64,000 nt of DNA from NCBI RefSeq assembly GCF_007747795.1, contig NZ_CP036275.1:4208001-4272000 (forward strand), in the 5' to 3' direction. Source of the DNA: Maioricimonas rarisocia (GTDB lineage Bacteria > Planctomycetota > Planctomycetia > Planctomycetales > Planctomycetaceae). A program made the translations under genes and the position numbers. Below are positions 29,863 through 39,655 of this stretch, in pieces (the first letter of the stretch is position 1; each line of letters begins with the position of its first letter). The notes under the pieces were generated by a model. It saw only the letters and a program-made list of their open reading frames with translations. It had not been told where the DNA came from and ran no database searches.

Positions 29863-32800
29863 ATGTCTTTACGTATCCTGTTGCCGGTCTGTGTTACTCT
29901 GTTCGCGGGGGCATTGCTGCTGATGGCAGATGATCCATCAAAGAGCGATCAGCGGACCGCGGCCGAACGGCTGTTCAAGGACGGCAATTACACCGAGGCG
30001 TACGACACGTATCGCAAGCTGGCAGTCGACCGGGCAACCGCAGGCGAGCAGGCGGCCAACGATCTCGAGCAGGCGGTTCAGTGTCTGCAGAATCTGAACC
30101 GTCTGGGTGAGTTTGACGAGTTGCTCGACGATGCGCTCGCAGCTCACGAGGACGACTGGCAGGTCTGGCGCGAAGCGGCCCGCGAAATCGCCCGTATCAA
30201 TCACCACGGCTTCATCGTTGCCGGCGAGTTCGAGCGCGGACAACGACGCGGCGGAGGTCAGTACGTCCAATCTTTCGAGCGCGACCGGACGCAGTCGATC
30301 CAGTGGATGGAGACAGCCCGACAGAAGCTCCCCGGCGATCTTGCCGCTGAGCAGAAAGCGAACTTCTTCATGGAGTTCGCCGGCCTGCTGATGAACGGCC
30401 GGCAGGGGAATGGTGCCTGGCGACTGCAGGATCTGACGTCGCTCGAAGAGCTTCCGGACTTCGAAGAGGGCTACCGCGGTTGGGGATGGTCCCCCGCCCA
30501 GGGAGCCCCCGTCGATGCCGACGGCAACCCGATCTATTACCACATTCCGGCAAGCTTCGACAAAGCTGCCAACGACGGAGAGCGCTGGCGGTGGTGCCTC
30601 GAACAGGTTGCCGTTCACCGGCCGTCCCGCCGCAACGAAGTCGATTATGAGTTCGCATCGTTTCTGCATCAGCAGTTCGGCGTGCAGACCGCAGCCCAGC
30701 GGGGCATCATCCTGCCGCGGGGTGATCTCGACGGCGACGATGATCAGGCGGACGAAAGCAGCGTCTACGCTGTCCGGACTCTCAGCGAAGACGAAACCAT
30801 CGCCAACCTCGCCAGCGGCATCAAGCGGTTCACGTTGCCGGACGAATTCAACTTCATCGCGATCTGCCGCCGGCTGGCCGAAGCGGATGATTCGTATGCC
30901 GAACGGTCGCTGACCATGCTCGCCAACATCTTCGCGAACCGCCAGCAGTACCCGAAGGCAGCGAAGCAATGGCGGGAAATCATCGAACGGTTCGGCGACA
31001 ATCGAAACAGCAAGAAACAGCAGCTGGACCAGATCGTCGGCAACTGGGGGCAGTTCGAAGCGGTCGAGTCGCAGGCGGCCGGGGCCGGGACGGACGTGGA
31101 ATACCGCTTCCGCAACGGCACGGAGGTCGCGTTCGAGGCGTACGAAATCAAGGTTTCGCAACTGCTCGACGACGTCAAGGCGTACCTGAAGTCGCGCCCT
31201 GCCCAGGTCGACTGGAACAAACTGCAGATCGACCGGATCGGCTGGCAGATTGTCCAGCAGAACGAGACGAAGTACCGCGGCGAGCGCGTCGCACAGTGGA
31301 CGACAGAGCTCGATCCGCGTCCCGACCATCTCGACCGCCGCATCACGGTCAGCACGCCACTTCGCAAGGCGGGAGCGTATCTCGTCATCGCGAAGATGAA
31401 GGACGGCAACACCAGCCGGATCGTGCTGTGGCTGAATGACACGGCGCTTGTCCGCAAGCCGCTGAGCGACAAGTCGCTCTACTACGTGGCCGACGCCGTC
31501 ACGGGAGCCCCGATTGAGAAGGCGAACGTCGAACTCTTCGGCTGGCGGCAGGAACGGGTCCCGAATACCAGACGGGACTACCGGGTCATCACCCGCAACT
31601 TTGCCGAGTTCACTGACGAGAACGGCCTGGTGCAGGCCGATGTGAAGTCGTTGGATCCCCAGTTCCAATGGATGGCGATCGCCCGGACCGACAGTGGACG
31701 GCTGGCCTACCTGGGCTTTACCGGTATCTGGTACGGACACTATGCCCGGCAGAAGTATGAGCAGACGAAGGTCTTCACGATCACCGACCGACCGGTCTAC
31801 CGCCCGGCCCAGACGGTCAAGTTCAAGTTCTGGGTCCGCGAAGTCCGCTACGATGTGCCGGACCGCAGCCGGTTCGCCAATCGCACCTTCACCGTCAAGA
31901 TCCACGATCCGGAGGGGACCGAGGTCTTCAGCGACGCGATCGAAACGGACGAATACGGCGGACTGCTGGGCGAATTCCCACTCTCCGAAGACGCGAAGCT
32001 CGGACAGTACGGCATCGTGCTGGAACCGCAGAACGGAATTCACGGTGGCGGTAACTTCCGCGTCGAAGAGTACAAGAAGCCGGAATTCGAAGTCCTTGTC
32101 GAAGCTCCCGGCAAGCCGGTGATGCTCGGCGAAACCGTGACGGCCAAAGTGCAGGCGAAGTACTACTTCGGTGCTCCCGTCACCAACGCAACCGTCAACA
32201 TCAAGGTCGAACGTCACTCGCATGACGGCCGGTGGTATCCGTACGCCCCGTGGGACTGGCTGTACGGCGAAGGATACTGGTGGTTCCAGCCGAACATGGA
32301 CTGGTATCCCGGATTCACACGTTGGGGCTGCCTGGCGCCCACACCACCCTGGTGGGGTCATCGTCAGGATCCGCCGGAACTGGTCCTGCAGCAGGACGTT
32401 TCCATCAGCGCCGACGGCACAGCCGAGATCGAGATCGACACGTCACTCGCCAAAGCCCTGCATGGTGACCAGGACCACGAGTACAAGATCACCGCGGAGG
32501 TGACCGATGCCTCCCGGCGGACGATCGTTGGCAACGGTTCGGTCCTCGTCGCCCGCGAGCCATTCAAAGTGTTTGCCTGGACCGATCGCGGACATTACCG
32601 CGTGGGACAGACGATTCACACCCGCTTTCAGGCCCGCACGCTCGATGGTCGCGGCGTCGAAGGAACCGGCACGCTCAAGCTGCTCAAGGTGACCTACGAC
32701 GACGACGGAACCCCGAGTGAACAGGTCGCTCAGGAGTGGGACCTCGCCACCGATGCCGATGGCTCTGCCGAGCAGGAGATCACGGCGAACGAGGCAGGAC

Positions 32801-35800
32801 AGTACCGACTGTCGTACACCGTCACCGACGATGAGGGGCACACCGTTGAAGGTGGCTACCTGTTCGTCATCCGTGGCGAGGGCTTCGACGGGTCGGAGTT
32901 CCGCTTCAACGATCTGGAACTCATTACCGACAGGAAGGACTACAAGCCCGGTGAGAGCATCGAACTGCTCATCAACACCAACCGGGTCGGTTCGACCGTG
33001 CTGCTGTTCCTGCGGCCGGAAAACGGCACCTATGCCGGACCGCCCCGGGTGCTGAAATTGGACGGCAAGAGCCGCGTCGTCGATGTGCAGGTCGCGACGG
33101 CCGACATGCCGAACTTCTATATTGAAGCAGTCACGATCGCGCATGGCGATGTGCATACCGTCGTGCGGGAAGTGGTTGTCCCGCCGGAGCAGCGCGTCCT
33201 CAACGTCGAGGTGCTCCCCTCGAAAGACGAGTACCTGCCGGGTGAAAAGGCCCGCGTGCGGGTCAAGCTGACCGACGCGAGCGGCGAACCGTTCGTCGGG
33301 TCGATGGTGATGAGCGTCTACGACCGGGCGGTCGAGTACATCTCGGGCGGCTCGAACGTCGCGGAGATTCGCGAGTTCTTCTGGAAGTGGCGGCGGAATC
33401 ACAACCCCCGGACGGAAGACAACCTCTCCCGCTGGTTCGGCCCCCTGCTCAAGCAGGGTGAAACGGCGATGCACAACCTGGGTGTCTTCGGCGGGATGGT
33501 CGCCGATCAGGATGTCGGGGAGAAGTCCGATGTCGCCGACAAACGGCTGGAGACACTGCAGTCCCGCCGCCGCGGGCGCGGCATGGATTACGGCATGTCG
33601 GCTCCTCAAGCCGCACAGCCGATGTCTGCACCGGCGGACGGGTTGATGGGCGAGAGTGGCGCAATCGGTGGCGGAGGCGAAGGAGGAGGAGGCGAGATGG
33701 TCCAGCCAACCGTCCGTACCCGGTTCGCCGACACCGCCTTCTGGAAAGGCAACCTCACCACCAACCGGAAGGGGATCGCCCGCGTCAACTTCGACATGCC
33801 GGAGAATCTGACCGGCTGGAAGATCCGCACCTGGGCGATGGGCCATGGCACCCGCGTCGGCGAGGGGACGGCGGAGGTCGTCACCAGCAAGAACCTGATC
33901 GTCCGGCTGCAGGCCCCGCGATTTTTCGTTGAACGGGACGAAGTCGTCCTTTCTGCAGTCGTTCACAACTACCTCGACGAAGACAAGCAGGCACGCGTCG
34001 AACTGAATCTCGACGGCGGCACGCTCGTGCCACTGAAGACCTCGGGCCTGGCTTCGGGTGGCATCCCCGGCCAGGTCGACACGTCGGCGCCATGGTACCG
34101 CGAGGTCACCGTGCCGGCCGATGGCGAAGTTCGCGTCGACTGGCGCGTGAAGGTCGTCTCGCCGGGCGAAGCGACCGTCACGATGAAGGCCCTGACCGAC
34201 GAAGAGTCGGACGCAATGCAGATGACCTTCCCGGTCTTCGTGCACGGGATGCTGAAGACCGAGTCGTACTCCGGCGTCGTCCGCATCGGCGAAGAGGCCG
34301 GCCGGCTCGATCTGGATGTCCCCTCCGAGCGGAAGCCGGAGCAGAGCCGGCTGGAGATCCGCTATTCACCCACGCTCGCCGGTGCGATGGTGGATGCTCT
34401 GCCGTACCTGGTCGAGTACCCGTACGGCTGCACCGAGCAGACGCTCAACCGCTTCCTGCCGACGGTCATCACGCAGAACATTCTGCAGCGGATGAACCTC
34501 GATCTGGCGGCGATCCGTGAGAAGCGGACGAACCTGAACGCCCAGGAAATCGGCGAAGACAGCGAGCGGGCCGCGCAGTGGAAACGGTACGACCGCAACC
34601 CTGTCTTCGACGAAGCCGAGGTCGCCCGCATGGTCAAGCAGGGTGTCCAGGACCTGACGGCGATGCAGCTCTCCGACGGCGGCTGGGGCTGGTTCTCCGG
34701 CTATGGCGAGCATTCGTGGCCGCACACGACCGCGGTCGTCGTGCATGGTCTGCAGATTGCCCAGCAGAATGACATTGCACTCGTCCCTGGCGTCCTCGAC
34801 CGCGGCGTCGAATGGCTCAAGCAGTACCAGCAGAAGCAGATCGAACTGCTCCAGGAAGGGGATCGACGTCGAGACGGCGGCGAGAAACGCAAGAAGCCCT
34901 ACAAGAACCACGCCGACAACACCGACGCGTTCGTCTTCATGGTGCTGGTCGATGCCGGCCAGGTGGACGAAACGATGCAGCAGTACCTGTACCGCGACCG
35001 CACTCACCTGTCGCTGTACGCGAAGGGAATGTTCGGGCTGGCGCTCGACGCGATCGGGGCCGACGAGCAGCGGGACATGCTCATCCGCAACATCGATCAG
35101 TTCCTCGTCGTCGACGACGAAAACCAGACCGCGTACCTCGACACGCCCAACGGCGGATACTGGTGGTACTGGTACGGCGATTCGATCGAAGCGAACGCCT
35201 ACTACCTCAAGCTGCTCACGCGGGTGAACGCGAAGGATCCGAAGGCGGCCGGGCTGGTCAAATACCTGCTCAACAACCGCAAACACGCCACTTACTGGAA
35301 GAGCACGCGCGACACGGCCATCTGCATCGAGGCAATGGCCGAGTACCTCGTCGCCTCGGGTGAAGCCGAGCCGCACATGCTCGTCGAAGTGTGGATGGAT
35401 GGCGAACTGAAGCAGTCGGTCGAAATCACGCCGGACGTGCTGTTCACCTTCGACAACTCCTTCGTCATCGAGGGGACCGACATCGAAGATGGTCGGCATG
35501 TGGTCGAACTCCGCCGCCGATCGCTGAATGGCGGCGAGGCAGGTCCGCTGTACTACAACGCCTATCTGACGAACTTCACCACCGAGGACTTCATCACGAA
35601 GGCCGGCCTGGAAGTGAAAGTGCAGCGGAAGTTCTACCGGCTCACGCAGCGGGAAGACGCGACCGAGGTCGTGCGGGGTGCCTCCGGCCAGATCATCGAC
35701 CAGCAGGCGCTCAAGTACGATCGCGAAGAGCTGCCGAACCTGGCGTCGGTGAAGAGCGGCGACCTGATCGAAATCGAACTCGAGATCGATTCGAAGAACG

Positions 35801-36099
35801 ACTACGAGTACGTCGTCTTCGAGGACATGAAGGCGGCCGGCTGCGAGCCGGTGACGCTGCAGTCCGGCTATACGAAGGGTGGCCTAGGGGCGTACGTCGA
35901 GTTCCGGGACGAAAAAGTGTCGTTCTTCATGCGGCAGCTGGCCCGCGGCAAGCACAGCGTGAGTTATCGCCTGCGGGCCGAGATCCCGGGACAGTTCTCG
36001 GCACTGCCGACCAAGGCGTACGCGATGTACGCCCCGGAACTCCGCGGCAACTCGGACGAGATGAAGCTGAAGATCGTCGATACGGAGCCTGCTCACTGA
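29863..36099 (+). CDS. Large alpha-2-macroglobulin family protein with N-terminal TPR-like region
   Basis: The 2078-residue protein begins with a signal peptide (ILLPVCVTLFAGALLLMA) and a helical TPR-like region (NYTEAYDTYRKLAVDR). Macroglobulin domains follow: the MG2 signature DRPVYRPAQTVKFKFWVRE is near residue 640 and the A2M block NLTGWKIRTWAMGHGTRVGEG near 1310. The thioester site is C1523-T-E-Q1526 in PYGCTEQTLNRFLP, followed by the alpha-alpha barrel (MQLSDGGWGWFSGYGEHSWPHTTAVVVHGL). A Gly/Glu-rich linker lies near residue 1262. The family traps proteases through a thioester bond and protects the envelope. In Proteobacteria such genes sit beside pbpC, but no such partner is seen here. 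ATG 29863 has AGGGG upstream. Confidence 0.93.
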   Translation: MSLRILLPVCVTLFAGALLLMADDPSKSDQRTAAERLFKDGNYTEAYDTYRKLAVDRATAGEQAANDLEQAVQCLQNLNRLGEFDELLDDALAAHEDDWQVWREAAREIARINHHGFIVAGEFERGQRRGGGQYVQSFERDRTQSIQWMETARQKLPGDLAAEQKANFFMEFAGLLMNGRQGNGAWRLQDLTSLEELPDFEEGYRGWGWSPAQGAPVDADGNPIYYHIPASFDKAANDGERWRWCLEQVAVHRPSRRNEVDYEFASFLHQQFGVQTAAQRGIILPRGDLDGDDDQADESSVYAVRTLSEDETIANLASGIKRFTLPDEFNFIAICRRLAEADDSYAERSLTMLANIFANRQQYPKAAKQWREIIERFGDNRNSKKQQLDQIVGNWGQFEAVESQAAGAGTDVEYRFRNGTEVAFEAYEIKVSQLLDDVKAYLKSRPAQVDWNKLQIDRIGWQIVQQNETKYRGERVAQWTTELDPRPDHLDRRITVSTPLRKAGAYLVIAKMKDGNTSRIVLWLNDTALVRKPLSDKSLYYVADAVTGAPIEKANVELFGWRQERVPNTRRDYRVITRNFAEFTDENGLVQADVKSLDPQFQWMAIARTDSGRLAYLGFTGIWYGHYARQKYEQTKVFTITDRPVYRPAQTVKFKFWVREVRYDVPDRSRFANRTFTVKIHDPEGTEVFSDAIETDEYGGLLGEFPLSEDAKLGQYGIVLEPQNGIHGGGNFRVEEYKKPEFEVLVEAPGKPVMLGETVTAKVQAKYYFGAPVTNATVNIKVERHSHDGRWYPYAPWDWLYGEGYWWFQPNMDWYPGFTRWGCLAPTPPWWGHRQDPPELVLQQDVSISADGTAEIEIDTSLAKALHGDQDHEYKITAEVTDASRRTIVGNGSVLVAREPFKVFAWTDRGHYRVGQTIHTRFQARTLDGRGVEGTGTLKLLKVTYDDDGTPSEQVAQEWDLATDADGSAEQEITANEAGQYRLSYTVTDDEGHTVEGGYLFVIRGEGFDGSEFRFNDLELITDRKDYKPGESIELLINTNRVGSTVLLFLRPENGTYAGPPRVLKLDGKSRVVDVQVATADMPNFYIEAVTIAHGDVHTVVREVVVPPEQRVLNVEVLPSKDEYLPGEKARVRVKLTDASGEPFVGSMVMSVYDRAVEYISGGSNVAEIREFFWKWRRNHNPRTEDNLSRWFGPLLKQGETAMHNLGVFGGMVADQDVGEKSDVADKRLETLQSRRRGRGMDYGMSAPQAAQPMSAPADGLMGESGAIGGGGEGGGGEMVQPTVRTRFADTAFWKGNLTTNRKGIARVNFDMPENLTGWKIRTWAMGHGTRVGEGTAEVVTSKNLIVRLQAPRFFVERDEVVLSAVVHNYLDEDKQARVELNLDGGTLVPLKTSGLASGGIPGQVDTSAPWYREVTVPADGEVRVDWRVKVVSPGEATVTMKALTDEESDAMQMTFPVFVHGMLKTESYSGVVRIGEEAGRLDLDVPSERKPEQSRLEIRYSPTLAGAMVDALPYLVEYPYGCTEQTLNRFLPTVITQNILQRMNLDLAAIREKRTNLNAQEIGEDSERAAQWKRYDRNPVFDEAEVARMVKQGVQDLTAMQLSDGGWGWFSGYGEHSWPHTTAVVVHGLQIAQQNDIALVPGVLDRGVEWLKQYQQKQIELLQEGDRRRDGGEKRKKPYKNHADNTDAFVFMVLVDAGQVDETMQQYLYRDRTHLSLYAKGMFGLALDAIGADEQRDMLIRNIDQFLVVDDENQTAYLDTPNGGYWWYWYGDSIEANAYYLKLLTRVNAKDPKAAGLVKYLLNNRKHATYWKSTRDTAICIEAMAEYLVASGEAEPHMLVEVWMDGELKQSVEITPDVLFTFDNSFVIEGTDIEDGRHVVELRRRSLNGGEAGPLYYNAYLTNFTTEDFITKAGLEVKVQRKFYRLTQREDATEVVRGASGQIIDQQALKYDREELPNLASVKSGDLIEIELEIDSKNDYEYVVFEDMKAAGCEPVTLQSGYTKGGLGAYVEFRDEKVSFFMRQLARGKHSVSYRLRAEIPGQFSALPTKAYAMYAPELRGNSDEMKLKIVDTEPAH

Positions 36100-37275
36100 C
36101 AGCGGACGGGCCAACCACGGAGTTGTCATGACGGTGCGTCGCCCCGGAGGATGAAAACGGGAGTCTTGCTGGGGAGGCGGCTCATGCGTGAGATGGGTGG
36201 CCGGGGTCGGAACGAGCGGAGCGAGTGGAGCCCCCGGGATCGTTTCCCGGGGCGCCAGCGTCTATTTTCATAAGAGTCACGGAAGCACGGAAGCACGGAA
36301 GCACGGAAGCACGGAGAAGACCAGGCGAGCGGGGCCGGGTGCCGTGGCTGGAGCGAGCATCGCGAGCGAAGCCACGGACGAGCGTCATTCCAGCCGTAGG
36401 GTGCGTCACGGCATGTATGGGGAGTGAAGTAGGCTGGGACTGGTCCCAGCACACCCGGTGTGCGCCGTTCACTTGTGTAGGGTGCGTCACGGTACACCGA
36501 TTATCGGCGCTCAACAAAGGCCATGCATCGCGCGCCTTTCAACCCGTGACGCACCATCAAAGCTGATTGGACGCCCCACCACAGATTGAATGGTGCGTCG
36601 CCTTCGGCGACAGCACCGTACGGGACTCTCGCCTCGCATCCGGGGTGCCATGGCCTCGCCGCGCGGCGGCGTGGCCATGCGGCTTCCTCAATTTGTACGC
36701 TTCACACCGTGTGAACCACGCCCATCACTCCGCTGCGCTTCGTTCTGGGCCGTGCCACCCGCCCGTGACGCACCACCCGCAGTTCACACGCGAACCACTC
36801 ACGAACTGTCCGTCCGGGTAGCCGGGGTCGAAACGAGTGCAGCGAGTGAAGGCGCCGGAATCGTTCGCACAACCGACGGCGTCTGCTCGTGCAATACGCT
36901 CGGAGACACGAATAGACGAAGGCGAGCCCGGTGCGTGAGCACCGGGATAAGAACTGCCGCAGAGTGGAGCGGACAACCTGCCTGTCCGGCATCGCAAGAG
37001 AGTAGGCTGGGACTGGTCCCAGCGTTTCGAATGCTGCACGGGCAGAGCCCTGCAGGCGTCCAATGCTCGTTCGGTGGTGGAACGTCGTGGCAGCTTCCTC
37101 CTGTCGCTTAGCGGCCCGCGCACGGCTCGCAGAGCCGTGGCACACACCGGTTCCAACCGGCCGCGATGAACGCCGTGCTCACTCTCCGGCCGGCACCAGC
37201 CGGCCGGACCATCCGACGCGCACCCGAAGCCGGTGTTTCTGAAGCCCCGTCTGCACGCTCTCCCGCCTTCTTTCC
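36100..37275. repeat. Intergenic REP-like block 3 (same-strand gap)
   Basis: This 1.2-kb gap between two plus-strand genes has no credible coding sequence. It contains an 8-bp microsatellite (GGAAGCAC, four perfect units, 36281-36312) and a CCCCGGGA/TTCCCGGGG-type hairpin at 36230-36254. GCTGGGAC/GTCCCAGC hairpins with GTAG foot lie at 36429-36450 and 37002-37023. A long GTCACGG hairpin with GTAG foot is at 36477-36555, with a half copy at 36396-36411. A GTCGCC/GGCGAC hairpin in reverse (36592-36621) follows 36 bp after the long hairpin, the same order as in block 2. There is a CATGGCC/GGCCATG hairpin (GTGC foot) at 36645-36679 and a CACGGCT/AGCCGTG hairpin (minus) at 37121-37143. The block is longer than needed for a promoter. 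Confidence 0.82.
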
Positions 37276-38913
37276 GTGCCAGGCTCTGCCGTGACCACTG
37301 CTCTGTTGCGTCTGCTGCCCGCTTGCGCGCTGCTCCTGATCCCCTGCACTGCTCCGGCTGGCAACTTCGAATGCGTTGATCCCGCCATTCGCACCGCTGC
37401 CGAGGCGGCCCGCCTCCGTTCAGCCCGGTTCTGGACCGGACGCGACCTTCCCGGCCGCTGGGCCCATCCCTGCCCGATCACGGTTCGACTCGACCGGAGT
37501 ACCGGCGGCGGCATGACCCGGTTCACCTTTGCCGGCGGTGAGGTCTTCGGCTGGTCGATGCTCGTCTGCGGAACCCGGCAGGCGATTCTCGAGGACGTCA
37601 TCCCGCACGAGGTGGACCATGCCGTGCGGGCCTCGATCGTGCGTCGCCCTGTCATCCGCTGGCTCGACGAGGGATGCGCATCGCTGATGGAGTCTCCCGC
37701 ATCCCACGCCCGGCTGCGCCGCAGCGTGCTTGATGTCGATGGTCGCCGCCTGCTGACGACCTGGCTCGACCGTTCCGACTATCCGACCGACGGCCACGAA
37801 CTGGCCGGCCTTTATGCCGTGGGATTCTCGTTCGTCGAGTTCCTGCTCGAGCGCGGCGGTCCGCAGCAACTCCTCGACCTGCAGCGCGATCCCCGGCGGC
37901 CATCTGCGAAGTTCCCCGATCATTACGGAGCCGACGCGGACCGGCTCATCGATGGATGGCAGGCGTGGCTTCCCCGCAGGCTCCGTCAGGGGGTGACGTG
38001 TGACTGCTGCGGCTGCGCCGTCCACACTCCCGCTCCTTTCACCAGGGATGACCGGCCGGTGCTGACCGTCTGGACCTCGCAGACCTGCGGTCCCTGCCGG
38101 CAGTTCCGCTACGACCTTCGGACCAATGCCGCCTTCCGCGAGGCAATCGAGTCCCGGTTCCGCATCGAGACAATCGACGTCGACCGTGAGCGCGAGCGGG
38201 CCCAGTCGGCAGGAATTCACGCCGTCCCAACCTTCGTGATCGACGACATTCGGGTGGAAGGATACCGGGGCCCGGCCTGGCTGATGCAGCAGCTCATGCA
38301 GCCGGTCGGCAAGCCGGAGTCACCAGACGGCGATGCAGCCCCTTCGTCAACCGACGCGCCGGACGACGCCTCCGCTGATGATGAGCCGGCCGACGACGCG
38401 TCCCACTCCGATGCATCGGCGGAGGAACCGGCGCCGTCCGCTCCTCCTTCGCCGGGCTCCTCCCCTGCCCCCGCAGCGCCGGTCATCACGGCATCCGGTG
38501 CCGGCACGTTCCTGCTGTCGCTGGCCGAACTGACTCTGGTCATCGGCGGATCGGCCGCGACCGGAGGCGCAGGAACCGCCCTGGCGGTCGGACTTTCGCG
38601 ACTGCTGCTGCGAAGGATTCGCCGACGCGGAACCGACCGTCGCCGCGACGTCCCCACGGAGCGAAAGGAGGACGACCTGCCGCGTGCCCCCTTTCCCCGC
38701 GAGCTGGATGAAGCACGTGAACTGCTTGCGATCCGGCAGTCAGAGGGACGTGTGGCGGTACTTGATGCGCTGCGAGGAATGTTTTTCGACGACGAATGCG
38801 ACCGCCTGCTCGAACGGGGCGAGGAATGCGAAGTCCGCACGGTCCGGCAACTTCGTGAGCGGATCGACACCCGCGTCGATGAGGTCGCGCCGCTCTCCGT
38901 CCGGGCCGCGTAG
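37276..38913 (+). CDS. Metallopeptidase-thioredoxin fusion with C-terminal TM helix
   Basis: The 545-residue protein has a signal peptide (LLRLLPACALLLIPCTAPAG). The first domain has H111-E-V-D-H115 (IPHEVDHAV), an HExxH zinc motif, with E132 in WLDEGCASLME as the likely third ligand, so it looks like a gluzincin peptidase. A cysteine-rich turn (CDCCGC) leads to a thioredoxin fold: C271-G-P-C274 in TSQTCGPCRQF and the cis-Pro block HAVPTFVIDD. A Pro/Asp/Ser-rich linker follows, then one TM helix near residue 415-440 and a cytoplasmic charged tail. It starts at GTG 37276; GTG 37291 is also possible. I do not know this combination as a named family. It is followed 61 bp later by an unknown gene on the same strand. 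Confidence 0.78.
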   Translation: MPGSAVTTALLRLLPACALLLIPCTAPAGNFECVDPAIRTAAEAARLRSARFWTGRDLPGRWAHPCPITVRLDRSTGGGMTRFTFAGGEVFGWSMLVCGTRQAILEDVIPHEVDHAVRASIVRRPVIRWLDEGCASLMESPASHARLRRSVLDVDGRRLLTTWLDRSDYPTDGHELAGLYAVGFSFVEFLLERGGPQQLLDLQRDPRRPSAKFPDHYGADADRLIDGWQAWLPRRLRQGVTCDCCGCAVHTPAPFTRDDRPVLTVWTSQTCGPCRQFRYDLRTNAAFREAIESRFRIETIDVDRERERAQSAGIHAVPTFVIDDIRVEGYRGPAWLMQQLMQPVGKPESPDGDAAPSSTDAPDDASADDEPADDASHSDASAEEPAPSAPPSPGSSPAPAAPVITASGAGTFLLSLAELTLVIGGSAATGGAGTALAVGLSRLLLRRIRRRGTDRRRDVPTERKEDDLPRAPFPRELDEARELLAIRQSEGRVAVLDALRGMFFDDECDRLLERGEECEVRTVRQLRERIDTRVDEVAPLSVRAA

Positions 38914-38974
38914 TTTTGCGTCTCGCACACCGCTCGAATGACTCACTTCTTCCCACTCTGAATGGACGACTGAC

Positions 38975-39655
38975 ATGCCGATTGGTGATCCGGGACGGGA
39001 ACAGTTTCGCCGGGCGATCGTGACGCTCCGGAATCTGCACATTGCTGCGGCCCTTTCGCCGCTGTTCACGATGCGGGCCGAGCTGCTCGCCAACGACGAG
39101 CTGAGCGACCGGGGCGGCTTCGACGATCCGACGCGGGACCATCTGGTCCGGTTGCTGATTCACTGCGACCGCTGGCGGCGGCGGGTGACGCACAACCCCG
39201 AGCAGCAGGATCTGGGAGACCGGATCGAGCGGGCCCTCGACACCAACGTCGAGCTGTCGCCGGGGGACACACCGTTCGGCGGCGACGACATCCAGAACCA
39301 GAGCGGTGGGCTGATCGATCTGCCGTTCGCGCTGGACGGTTCCGATCCGGACATTCCGCTGCAGTCACAACTGAAGCTCAAGAGCACGCACGCGATCGTC
39401 CTGCTGGGAGCGATCGACAAGGGGATCGTCGCATGGACGCGGCTGAACAGCCGGGACCGGACGCGGTTCATTACCCGGTATGATTCCATGCGGATCTACG
39501 GTCACTATCAGGAACTGCTCGGATACCTGACGGCCTTCGGCGGCGATGAAAACCGGGTCGACGTGGCCCAGGTGCTGCCGTCGGAAGAACCGCTCGGCCC
39601 GGATGACAGTCCGAATCGGAAGGCGGAAACGACACGGGCCGGGGCCGAGTCCTGA
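38975..39655 (+). CDS. Hypothetical protein following the peptidase-thioredoxin fusion
   Basis: The 226-residue product has no signal peptide or TM helix. The N-terminal half is helical and Arg/Leu-rich (FRRAIVTLRNLHIAAALSPLF). The middle is acidic with Gly and Asp (DTPFGGDDIQNQSGG), and later KSTHAIVLLGAIDKGIVAW and YDSMRIYGHYQELLGYL suggest short strand and helix elements. I do not recognise a family. It is 61 bp downstream of the peptidase-thioredoxin gene, so co-transcription is likely and the two may act together. ATG 38975 is the only reasonable start. The gene ends at the edge of a repeat block. Confidence 0.7.
   Translation: MPIGDPGREQFRRAIVTLRNLHIAAALSPLFTMRAELLANDELSDRGGFDDPTRDHLVRLLIHCDRWRRRVTHNPEQQDLGDRIERALDTNVELSPGDTPFGGDDIQNQSGGLIDLPFALDGSDPDIPLQSQLKLKSTHAIVLLGAIDKGIVAWTRLNSRDRTRFITRYDSMRIYGHYQELLGYLTAFGGDENRVDVAQVLPSEEPLGPDDSPNRKAETTRAGAES

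Noticed and set aside
29938-32361. An 807-codon minus-strand frame within the alpha-2-macroglobulin gene
   Set aside because: It is antisense to a well-supported gene and shows no domain or start context.
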